From: an uncultured Pseudomonadota bacterium
Lineage (GTDB): Bacteria; Pseudomonadota; Gammaproteobacteria; Steroidobacterales; Steroidobacteraceae
DNA: 64,000 nucleotides
Direction: 5' to 3'
NCBI GenBank assembly: GCA_903884105.1
Contig: CAISDJ010000071.1
Span: forward strand, 1 to 64,000
Shown: piece by piece, positions 57,707 to 64,000 of the stretch
Position numbering within the stretch: position 1 is the stretch's first letter
How the letters are laid out: every line of letters begins with the position of its first letter
The notes under the pieces: model-generated
Told to the model about the DNA's origin: nothing
The model's input: only the letters and a program-made list of their open reading frames with translations
Databases searched by the model: none
Translations under genes and position numbers: made by a program

Positions 57707-58144
57707 ATGAGCATGAGCGCTGGAAGCGAGGGTGGCGAGGAAGAGGCCATCTCGACCATCAATACGACACCGCTCGTCGACGTGATGCTGGTGCTGTTGA
57801 TCATCTTCCTGATCACGGTGCCGGTCATCACCAAGACGGTTCCGCTGGAGTTGCCGCATGCGGTCAACATTCCAACGGAGACGAAGCCAGAGAACATTAC
57901 GATCGCCATCGACAAGGACGGCAAGATCTTCTGGAATCTGACCGAGATGGCTTCATCGGAAGCATTGCTGGAAGAGGCAAAGAAGATTGCCGTAGTCGTG
58001 CCGCAACCCGAGGTGCATATCCGCGCCGACAAGGAAGTGCGCTATGAGTACGTCGGTCGGGCCATCGTTCTGGTGCAGCGAGCTGGCATCCTGAAGGTCG
58101 GATTCATCACTGAACCGCCTGCCAGGGGCACGGCGCGCCGCTAA
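57707..58144 (+). CDS. exbD: ExbD-family protein, first copy
   Basis: This 145-residue protein has one transmembrane helix carrying the essential aspartate (INTTPLVDVMLVLLIIFLIT) and a periplasmic domain ending near YVGRAIVLVQRAGILKVGFI. ExbD works inside the ExbB pentamer. GGAG lies 10 bases before ATG 57707. A second exbD follows after 24 bases; the two differ mainly in the periplasmic part. Confidence 0.96.
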   Translation: MSMSAGSEGGEEEAISTINTTPLVDVMLVLLIIFLITVPVITKTVPLELPHAVNIPTETKPENITIAIDKDGKIFWNLTEMASSEALLEEAKKIAVVVPQPEVHIRADKEVRYEYVGRAIVLVQRAGILKVGFITEPPARGTARR

Positions 58145-58168
58145 CGTCGGTTTGTAGGAGCAAGTATC

Positions 58169-58585
58169 ATGGGTATGAGCGCGGGATCGGCGGATGGCGA
58201 GCCGATGATGGAAATCAACACGACGCCGTTGATCGACGTCATGTTGGTGTTGCTGATCATGTTCATCATCACGATTCCCGTGATGACGCATGCCGTGAAG
58301 CTGGATATGCCCCAGAAGACGCCGCCGACGGACAATCCGGTCACGCCGGAAGTCATCGAGATCGAAATCGATTTCGACGGCACGATCCTCTGGAACGGCA
58401 CCCCTTCGACGCAGAGTCAGGTGGAGGGATACTTCCGGTCGGAGTCTCAGAAGAGCCCGGTGCCGGAACTCCACGTTCGACCCAATCGTCGAGCCAAGTA
58501 CGACGTGGTTGCCAATGTGCTCGCTTCGGCGCAGCGCAACGGCATCACCAAGATTGGCTTCGTGGGGAACGAACAGTTCATGTAG
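58169..58585 (+). CDS. ExbD-family protein, second copy
   Basis: This 138-residue protein has the same organisation: INTTPLIDVMLVLLIMFIIT with the channel aspartate, then a periplasmic domain ending VLASAQRNGITKIGFVGNE. The N-terminus MGMSAGSADGE closely resembles that of the first copy (MSMSAGSEGGE), suggesting tandem duplication. TAGGAG stands 9 bases before the ATG. A strong terminator follows 10 bases after the stop. Confidence 0.95.
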   Translation: MGMSAGSADGEPMMEINTTPLIDVMLVLLIMFIITIPVMTHAVKLDMPQKTPPTDNPVTPEVIEIEIDFDGTILWNGTPSTQSQVEGYFRSESQKSPVPELHVRPNRRAKYDVVANVLASAQRNGITKIGFVGNEQFM

Positions 58586-58594
58586 AGGTCTGGT

Positions 58595-58643
58595 GTAACG
58601 AAGCGTCTCGGGTTTCCCCGGGACGCTTCGTTACTTTTATTTT
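58595..58643 (+). terminator. Rho-independent terminator after exbD2
   Basis: GTAACGAAGCGTC-T-CGGG pairs with CCCG-G-GACGCTTCGTTAC over 18 bp (one G-U), with loop TTTC, followed by TTTTATTTT. It separates the exbD genes from the TPR gene, so the latter must be read through or have its own promoter. Confidence 0.93.
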
Positions 58644-58664
58644 CAGCCGCAGATTGAGGCGACT

Positions 58665-59906
58665 ATGAGAACAGTACGAGCATTGACTCTGGGAATCAGC
58701 CTGGCACTGGGGAGTGGCTTGGCCACCGCCACATTGTTGCCAACGCTTGCTGTGGCAGCCGATGCCGCCCCGTCGATCGGTCCGAAGGTCGGCAAGCCGA
58801 TGAAGGCTGCCCAGGACGCGATGAAGGCAAAGAACTGGGCCGAAGCCCTTGCCAAGGTCAAGGAGGCACAGGCGATCGAGGGCAAGAGCGCCTTCGAGGA
58901 ATACCAGATCAATGAATTTCTGGGCTTCATCCTGATCAACCAGAAGGACTATGCCGGCGCCGCCGCAGCCTTCGAGAAGAACATCACTTCCGGACAGGTG
59001 CCTGCCGCGGAACTGAACAACAAGCTTAAGACGGTTGCCCAGCTGACCTTCCAGACGAAGCAGTATCCCAAGGCAATCGATTACACGTCCCGTTACCTGA
59101 AGGCAGTGCCGGGCGAGCCCGACATGCAGATGCTGCTGGCGCAGGGGTACTACCTCCAGAAGAACTACAAGAGCGCGAGTGAAGCCGCATTGCCTGCCAT
59201 CGTTGCTTCCGAGCGTGCTGGCAAGAAGCCTGACGAAAACTGGCTGCTGCTGATGATGCGCTCGAACTACGAGCTGAACGACAACGCTGGCATCCAGACG
59301 TCTCTCGAGAAGCTGGTCCGTCACTATCCGAAGCCCGACTATTGGGATGGCTTGCTGTCCACCATGGCGAAGACGGGTGAGCGCAATGACCGCCTGACGC
59401 TGGGCATCTATCGCTTGCGCCTTGAAACCGGCACGCTCAAGCGCGCTGATGACTACATTGAAATGGGCCAGCTCGCGATCGATGCGGGTGTCCCGGGCGA
59501 AGCGCAGCAGGTTGTTGAAGCCGGCTTTGCCAACAAGCTCCTTGATGTTCCCGAGAGCAAGGCTCGCAACGAACGTCTGCTGGCTTCCGCCAAGAAGCTG
59601 GCTGAGGCTGACAAGGCCACCATCGCAAATGAAGCCAAGGCAGCGCAGACTGCGCCTACGGGTCAGGCAGATGTGGGCGTCGGCCAGGCTTTCCTGAGCT
59701 ACGGTCAGTATGACCAGGCCATCGAAGCGCTGGATCGGGGCATCAAGAAGGGCAGCGTGAAGCTCCCTGAAGAAGCGCAGATCAGCCTTGGCATCGCCTA
59801 CCTGAAGAAGGGCCAGAAGGCCCAGGCGCAGTCGGCTTTCAAAGCGGTGGCTGGTGACTCGCCTTGGGCCCGCCTGGCTGGCCTGTGGGCATTGCGCGCT
59901 TCCTGA
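58665..59906 (+). CDS. exported TPR protein of the TonB cluster
   Basis: This 413-residue protein has a signal peptide (about 1-31, ending AVAA) and a mature part of repeated helix pairs typical of TPR: KAMKAAQDAMKAKNWAEALA, DYAGAAAAFEKNI, KQYPKAIDYTSRYL and GQAFLSYGQYDQAIEALDRG. TPR proteins next to TonB/ExbB/ExbD are known in several gammaproteobacteria as putative components of that system. It probably acts in the periplasm, but its partner is not known. Confidence 0.85.
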   Translation: MRTVRALTLGISLALGSGLATATLLPTLAVAADAAPSIGPKVGKPMKAAQDAMKAKNWAEALAKVKEAQAIEGKSAFEEYQINEFLGFILINQKDYAGAAAAFEKNITSGQVPAAELNNKLKTVAQLTFQTKQYPKAIDYTSRYLKAVPGEPDMQMLLAQGYYLQKNYKSASEAALPAIVASERAGKKPDENWLLLMMRSNYELNDNAGIQTSLEKLVRHYPKPDYWDGLLSTMAKTGERNDRLTLGIYRLRLETGTLKRADDYIEMGQLAIDAGVPGEAQQVVEAGFANKLLDVPESKARNERLLASAKKLAEADKATIANEAKAAQTAPTGQADVGVGQAFLSYGQYDQAIEALDRGIKKGSVKLPEEAQISLGIAYLKKGQKAQAQSAFKAVAGDSPWARLAGLWALRAS

Positions 59907-59942
59907 TCGCTGATCTGATCACTTTCAGTTCGGTCTTTTGAG

Positions 59943-59985
59943 AAGGCTCGCGTCTGGCTTCACCGCCGCGCGGGCCTTTTCCTTT
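59943..59985 (+). terminator. Rho-independent terminator after the TPR gene
   Basis: AAGGCTCGCG and CGCGGGCCTT form a 10-bp stem (one G-U) with a 16-base loop, followed by TTTTCCTTTT overlapping the right arm. It ends 12 bases before the lipA start. Confidence 0.75.
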
Positions 59986-59997
59986 TGAGGTTCCCGA

Positions 59998-61035
59998 ATG
60001 AGTGAATTCAAGGGCATTCCAATCATCGATTCCCGGACTGCCGGGGCCCGCCAGGTGGCCATCCAGAGTGGAGCCAAGTACCAGACTCCCCAGGGGTTCA
60101 CGGCCATCAAAGACGGTGTGAAGTCGTCCTCCAGTGCCGCGGCTTTCGTGCCGGGGCGAAAGCCGGAATGGTTGCGGGCCCAGCTACCCGTCGGACAGCG
60201 TTACGACGCCGTGCGCTCCGTCGTTCATGAGCATCGCCTTGCCACCGTCTGCGAGGAGGCCAAGTGCCCGAACATCGGCGAGTGCTGGAACGCCGGGACC
60301 GCAACGCTGATGCTGATGGGGGCAGTGTGCACCCGCGCCTGCCGTTTCTGTGCCGTTGACACCGGGAATCCCCGCGGCTGGCTCGATCAGGACGAGCCCC
60401 TCAATACGGGGAAAGCGGTTGCATTGATGCGGCTCAAGTATGTCGTGCTGACGTCGGTCAATCGTGACGACCTGGCCGATGGCGGTGCTGCCCACTTCGC
60501 GGCATGTGTCCGCGAGATCAAGGCGCTCAATCCGGATACCGCCGTGGAAGCCCTGACTCCCGATTTCCAGGGCGTGCAGGCAGATGTCGAAACCGTTGTG
60601 GACAGCGGCCTTGATGTGTTCGCACAGAATGTCGAAACGGTTCGGCGACTGACGCACCCGGTTCGGGATCCCCGGGCCAGCTATGAGCAGACGCTTGCCG
60701 TGCTGGCGCATGCCAAGCGCCATCGGCCGGAAGTGCTGACCAAGACCAGCCTCATGCTCGGGCTAGGTGAAACGGATGCCGAGATTTCGCAAGCGATGGA
60801 CGACCTTCGTGCGGTGGGCGTGGATATCCTGACACTGGGGCAGTACCTGCAGCCCACGGTCAATCATTTGGGCGTCGAGCGTTGGGTCACCCCGCAGGAA
60901 TTCGAGCAGTATCGTCAGTGGGGCCTTGAGAAGGGCTTCCGTGAATGCGTATCGGGCCCCCTCGTCCGCTCCAGCTATCGGGCCGAACAGGCGCTCACTG
61001 GAAACAATGTGGGTCTCCCGGTGAGTGGCCGGTGA
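59998..61035 (+). CDS. lipA: lipoyl synthase LipA
   Basis: This 345-residue radical-SAM enzyme inserts two sulfurs into octanoyl groups. The auxiliary cluster cysteines are C85, C90 and C96 ([12 protein letters not shown]). The SAM cluster cysteines are C111, C115 and C118 (CTRACRFC). The C-terminal RSSY motif is present ([11 protein letters not shown]). The N-terminal extension (about 60 residues) is typical of gammaproteobacterial LipA. GAGG precedes ATG 59998. Confidence 0.98.
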   Translation: MSEFKGIPIIDSRTAGARQVAIQSGAKYQTPQGFTAIKDGVKSSSSAAAFVPGRKPEWLRAQLPVGQRYDAVRSVVHEHRLATVCEEAKCPNIGECWNAGTATLMLMGAVCTRACRFCAVDTGNPRGWLDQDEPLNTGKAVALMRLKYVVLTSVNRDDLADGGAAHFAACVREIKALNPDTAVEALTPDFQGVQADVETVVDSGLDVFAQNVETVRRLTHPVRDPRASYEQTLAVLAHAKRHRPEVLTKTSLMLGLGETDAEISQAMDDLRAVGVDILTLGQYLQPTVNHLGVERWVTPQEFEQYRQWGLEKGFRECVSGPLVRSSYRAEQALTGNNVGLPVSGR

Positions 61036-61112
61036 TCGGTGAGCGGCGGCCGGTTTCAGCAAGCAGTTCATGGTTCACCCGGGATTCACGAGTTGCGCAG
61101 ACTAGCCAGCAG

Positions 61113-61820
61113 ATGGACGACATTCCCGTTTCCAGCGCCGACCACCAAACACCGGACACCGAGCGCTTGCCGCCGGCGCCTGTGCTCCGCTGGCTGGGGC
61201 GTGTTCCCTACGAGCCCACCTGGCGCTCCATGCAGGAGCTCAATCGCACCCGCACGGCGGACACGCGCGATGAGATCTGGTTTCTGGAGCATGACCCCGT
61301 CTTTACGCTCGGCCTGAACGGCCGGCGTGAGCATGTGCTGGCAGCCGGCGACATACCTGTCATCAATACTGATCGCGGTGGGCAGGTGACGTATCACGGC
61401 CCCGGCCAACTCGTGGTGTATCCGTTGCTCGACCTGGCCCGATACCAGTTCACGGTGCGCGAACTGGTGCTGTGGCTGGAAAACGCGACAATTGCGGCCG
61501 CCGGCCGCTTTGGGATCACTGCCGCCGGGCGTCGCGATGCGCCTGGCGTGTACGTCGACGGAGCGAAGCTCGCGAGCTTGGGGCTGCGCATCCGCCAAGG
61601 CGGGTCCTATCACGGGCTGGCCCTCAACGTAGCGCTCGACCTCGAGCCGTTCCAGCGCATCAATCCGTGCGGCTACGCCGGCTTGCAAGTCACGCAGCTC
61701 AGCACATTGGGAGGCCCCGGCGACCTCAAGACGGTGGCCCGCGTGATCGCCGAGGAATTGGTCGCGGGTCTCGGCGTCGCGAACAGCAGCGTCGCCACCG
61801 CGAGCATCGACGGGTTGTAG
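61113..61820 (+). CDS. lipB: octanoyl-ACP:protein octanoyltransferase LipB
   Basis: This 235-residue enzyme transfers octanoate from ACP to lipoyl domains, giving the LipA substrate. The catalytic pair is seen as K152 (DGAKLASLGLRI) and C186 (INPCGYAGLQVTQL); also present is RGGQVTYHGPGQLVVYPL. ATG 61113 is chosen; the frame stays open upstream into lipA, but that part is not LipB-like. It converges with ybeD, 31 bp away. Confidence 0.96.
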   Translation: MDDIPVSSADHQTPDTERLPPAPVLRWLGRVPYEPTWRSMQELNRTRTADTRDEIWFLEHDPVFTLGLNGRREHVLAAGDIPVINTDRGGQVTYHGPGQLVVYPLLDLARYQFTVRELVLWLENATIAAAGRFGITAAGRRDAPGVYVDGAKLASLGLRIRQGGSYHGLALNVALDLEPFQRINPCGYAGLQVTQLSTLGGPGDLKTVARVIAEELVAGLGVANSSVATASIDGL

Positions 61821-61851
61821 CCCGCTGCTGCGATCGGGGGAGCCCCAGAGC

Positions 61852-62115
61852 CTAAAGGACGATCAGCACGTGTTCACAGGACGTGAGCTCGCGGTACAGA
61901 TCGTCGAGCTGGGACTTGCTGGTGGCGCGGATCGTGTAGGTGAGCCCCAGATAGTTCCCGTCGCGGCTGGGCCGTTCCTCGATTGCCGATGCATCGACTT
62001 CACCCGCGTGCTTGCTGATGATGCCGACCACGAGGCTGCGGAAATCATCCGTCGGGCGGCCCATGATCTTGAGCGGAAAGTCGCATGGAAACACGAACAG
62101 CGTTTCTGACGTCAT
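61852..62115 (-). CDS. ybeD: YbeD/DUF493-family protein
   Basis: This 87-residue ferredoxin-like ACT-type protein has FPCDFPLKIMGRPTDDFRSLVVGII and a Y-L-G-L-T-Y-T-I-R-A strand. Its function is not settled; it is conserved next to dacC and lipB in gammaproteobacteria. It overlaps the upstream transaminase gene by ATGA. Confidence 0.95.
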   Translation of the reverse strand: MTSETLFVFPCDFPLKIMGRPTDDFRSLVVGIISKHAGEVDASAIEERPSRDGNYLGLTYTIRATSKSQLDDLYRELTSCEHVLIVL

Positions 62116-63005
62116 TGCGGCGCAGTCCCGGAAGGCGAATTCGGCAGTAGCTGAAGGCGCCGCCGAAGATCATCGAAGGCCAGTGACATTTTTGCCCACA
62201 GCGGCCCAGGCTGCCCCGTGCCCACCGGCACGCCATCCAGCAACGTGACCGGCAGGACGTCACGGGTGGCCGCGGCGATCCAGATTTCGTTCGCGCGCCG
62301 CAGCTCGGCCACCGAAATCGGTTCCACCTGGCAATCGAATGCGTCCCTCGCGAGCTCCAGCACCACATCCCGAGTCGTGCCCGGCAATAGATGGTGACCG
62401 TTGGGCGGCGTTTTCAGCACCCCGTCGATCACCGCAAACACGGACGTGGAAGCGCCTTCCAGCACGTTGCCGTCGTGCACGATGATGGCTTCGTTCGCGC
62501 CTGCGTCCTCGGCGCTTTGCTTGATGAGGACGTTGGCCAAAAGCGCAATCGACTTGATGTCGCAGCGACCCCAGCGGAAGTCCTCGACCGTGATCGCACG
62601 AAGGCCCTGCTCGCGAATGGCATTCGTCAGCACGGGAAGCGGCGAGGCCATGCCAAAGACGGTGGGCGTCACCTTCGCCGGGAACGCATGGTTGCGGCCG
62701 TATTCCATGCCGCGTGTTACCTGGATGTAGATATACATATCGCCGCCGCCGTTGCGGGCCACAAGCTCGTCGAGCAGGGCCTGCCATTCTGCATGTGTAT
62801 GCGGCGACGGCAGCCGGATCTCTTTCAGGCTGCGGTCCAGCCGGTCAAAGTGCTCCTTGAAACGGAACGGGTGACCCGCGAATACCGGCAACACTTCATA
62901 CACACCGTCTGCGAACAGGAAGCCACGATCGAGCGGCGAGATCCGCGCGTCGGCCAGCGGCTCGAACGAGCCGTTGAGGTAGCAGATGGGCAGGGGAACG
63001 GCCAT
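62112..63005 (-). CDS. dat: D-amino-acid transaminase (fold-type IV PLP enzyme)
   Basis: This 297-residue aminotransferase opens with CYLNGSFEPLADARISPLDRGFLFADGVYE. The PLP lysine is in GRCDIKSIALLANVL and the cofactor phosphate site in EGASTSVFAVI. It probably makes D-Glu/D-Ala for peptidoglycan; a branched-chain transaminase or aminodeoxychorismate lyase role is less likely given the dacC-dat-ybeD context. Confidence 0.9.
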   Translation of the reverse strand: MAVPLPICYLNGSFEPLADARISPLDRGFLFADGVYEVLPVFAGHPFRFKEHFDRLDRSLKEIRLPSPHTHAEWQALLDELVARNGGGDMYIYIQVTRGMEYGRNHAFPAKVTPTVFGMASPLPVLTNAIREQGLRAITVEDFRWGRCDIKSIALLANVLIKQSAEDAGANEAIIVHDGNVLEGASTSVFAVIDGVLKTPPNGHHLLPGTTRDVVLELARDAFDCQVEPISVAELRRANEIWIAAATRDVLPVTLLDGVPVGTGQPGPLWAKMSLAFDDLRRRLQLLPNSPSGTAPQ

Positions 63006-63063
63006 GTATCAGGGTTCTGTGAGCGTTAAATCGAGGGACGTCGCAGCAACGATGCAGACGGGA

Positions 63064-64000
63064 CTACTCCAGCCACATCCGTGCGCTGTCTGAGAGGCGG
63101 CCGAAGAAGCCGGTTTCCGCCACGTCGGCAGTGGGAAACAGGGGCCAACTGCCGAGCTCCTTGCCATCGAGCGACAAGCGGAGACGACCCACTTCGCGGT
63201 CGCTCGAGAGCGGCGCCGTCAGCGAAGGCGGCACTTCAACCGTCGACTTGATGTTCCCGATCTGGCCGCGAGGTACCGTCAGCATTACCTCGGACGCGGG
63301 CGCCAGCTGCACCGACCTGGCTTCACCCTTCCACACCTTGATGGTCATCAACGCTTCGCCAGCGCCATTGAAGCGGTGCGACTCGAAGAAGCCGAAGCCG
63401 TAGTTGAGCAGCGCCGCACTGCCGTCCTCGCGGGCCTTGATCGACGGCGAGCCCATGATGACGGCGACCACGCGCATGCCGTTGCGTTGCGCCGATGTCA
63501 CGAGACAGTAGCCCGCTGCTTCCGTGTGGCCCGTCTTCAGGCCGTCCACCGTGGGATCCCGCGCCAGCAGGCCGTTGCGATTGTGCTGCTTGATCCCGTT
63601 GTAGGTGAACTCGCGTTCCGAGAAGTAGTGGTAGTACTGCGGGAAATCGCGCACCAGCGCCTGCGCAAGCAGGCTCATGTCCTTTGGCGTCGTGTATTCG
63701 TTGGGGGAGGGCAGGCCCGTGGCGTTCTCGTAGTTCGTGCCCGTCATGCCGAGGCGCTTGGCGTAGGCGTTCATCAACTGCGCAAACGCTTCTTCAGTGC
63801 CGGCGACCCGTTCGGCCAACGCAATGCTGGCGTCATTGCCTGACTGGATGATCATGCCCTTGAGCAGGATATCGACAGGGACCTGCGAGCCGATCGGCAT
63901 GAAGCTGGTGGAGCCGTCGGTGCCGGCACCGCCCACCCGCCACGCATGCTCCGAGATCAGCGCCATGTCGTCGAGCTGCATCTTTCCGGCGCGCAGTGCA
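63064..64000 (-). CDS. dacC: D-alanyl-D-alanine carboxypeptidase (PBP5/6 type), 5' end outside window
   Basis: About 311 C-terminal residues are visible. The frame is open to the window edge, so the SxxK active-site serine and signal peptide lie beyond. The second and third motifs of the penicillin-binding fold are present: SGN in MIIQSGNDASIALAE and KTG in VDGLKTGHTEAAGYC. A PBP5 C-terminal domain and a final amphipathic segment (FGRLSDSARMWLE) suggest membrane surface attachment. It trims peptidoglycan pentapeptides. The symbol could equally be dacA. Confidence 0.94.
   Translation of the reverse strand, partial: ALRAGKMQLDDMALISEHAWRVGGAGTDGSTSFMPIGSQVPVDILLKGMIIQSGNDASIALAERVAGTEEAFAQLMNAYAKRLGMTGTNYENATGLPSPNEYTTPKDMSLLAQALVRDFPQYYHYFSEREFTYNGIKQHNRNGLLARDPTVDGLKTGHTEAAGYCLVTSAQRNGMRVVAVIMGSPSIKAREDGSAALLNYGFGFFESHRFNGAGEALMTIKVWKGEARSVQLAPASEVMLTVPRGQIGNIKSTVEVPPSLTAPLSSDREVGRLRLSLDGKELGSWPLFPTADVAETGFFGRLSDSARMWLE

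Overview
The window is a high-GC chromosomal segment that reads as a gammaproteobacterium with a single polar flagellum of the Pseudomonas/Vibrio type. FlhF and FlhG follow FlhA, the stators are MotC/MotD, and fliA-cheY-cheZ follow flhG. The AmgK/MurU recycling pair sits beside lptD-surA-pdxA-rsmA-apaG-apaH as in Pseudomonas. The kynurenine operon and the TonB-ExbB-ExbD-ExbD-TPR cluster point away from Pseudomonas itself, towards Steroidobacter-, Nevskia- or Xanthomonad-like lineages. That placement is inference from gene order and protein content only. No rRNA, tRNA, insertion sequence, phage or CRISPR was seen.

Region 1 (1-17.9 kb) is a flagellar supercluster on the + strand: fliH (cut by the edge)-fliI-fliJ-fliK, then fliL-M-N-O-P-Q-R-flhB-flhA, flhF-flhG-fliA, cheY-cheZ, motC-motD and a DUF2802 gene. 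A near-perfect sigma-54 promoter precedes fliL. A 32-codon ORF with a strong ribosome binding site ends in an ATGA overlap with flhF. A strong hairpin overlaps the Shine-Dalgarno sequence of cheY.

Region 2 (17.9-28.1 kb) has two divergent transcription units around 19.4 kb. The left unit encodes a second FliK-like protein and an FlhX/FhlB-type stand-alone FlhB C-terminal domain. The right unit encodes a STAS protein, CheA, a chemoreceptor ending in a CheR/CheB-tether-like pentapeptide, CheW, CheR, CheD, CheB and an HDOD protein. Each direction has its own good sigma-28 (FliA) promoter match, so the FliA encoded at 13.4 kb probably controls both.

Region 3 (28.2-41.6 kb) is mixed: a small cysteine-rich exported protein, leuS, lptE (not followed by holA), and a phosphorelay operon. 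That operon encodes a hybrid kinase with two receivers, a lone receiver, a lone Hpt protein and an HExxH protein, with no DNA-binding output. Then come folA, a kynurenine-pathway operon on the - strand (3-hydroxyanthranilate dioxygenase, formamidase-like cyclase, kynureninase, kynurenine monooxygenase) and an unknown exported protein.

Region 4 (41.6-64 kb) holds apaH, apaG, rsmA, pdxA, surA and lptD (- strand); amgK-murU; a MacA-MacB-outer-membrane-factor efflux operon; and an 870-bp gene-free stretch containing a stable-RNA-like promoter and inverted repeats. The TonB-ExbB-ExbD-ExbD-TPR energy-transduction operon follows, ended by strong terminators. Last are lipA-lipB, convergent with ybeD, a D-amino-acid transaminase gene and the 3' part of a PBP5-type D-Ala-D-Ala carboxypeptidase gene.
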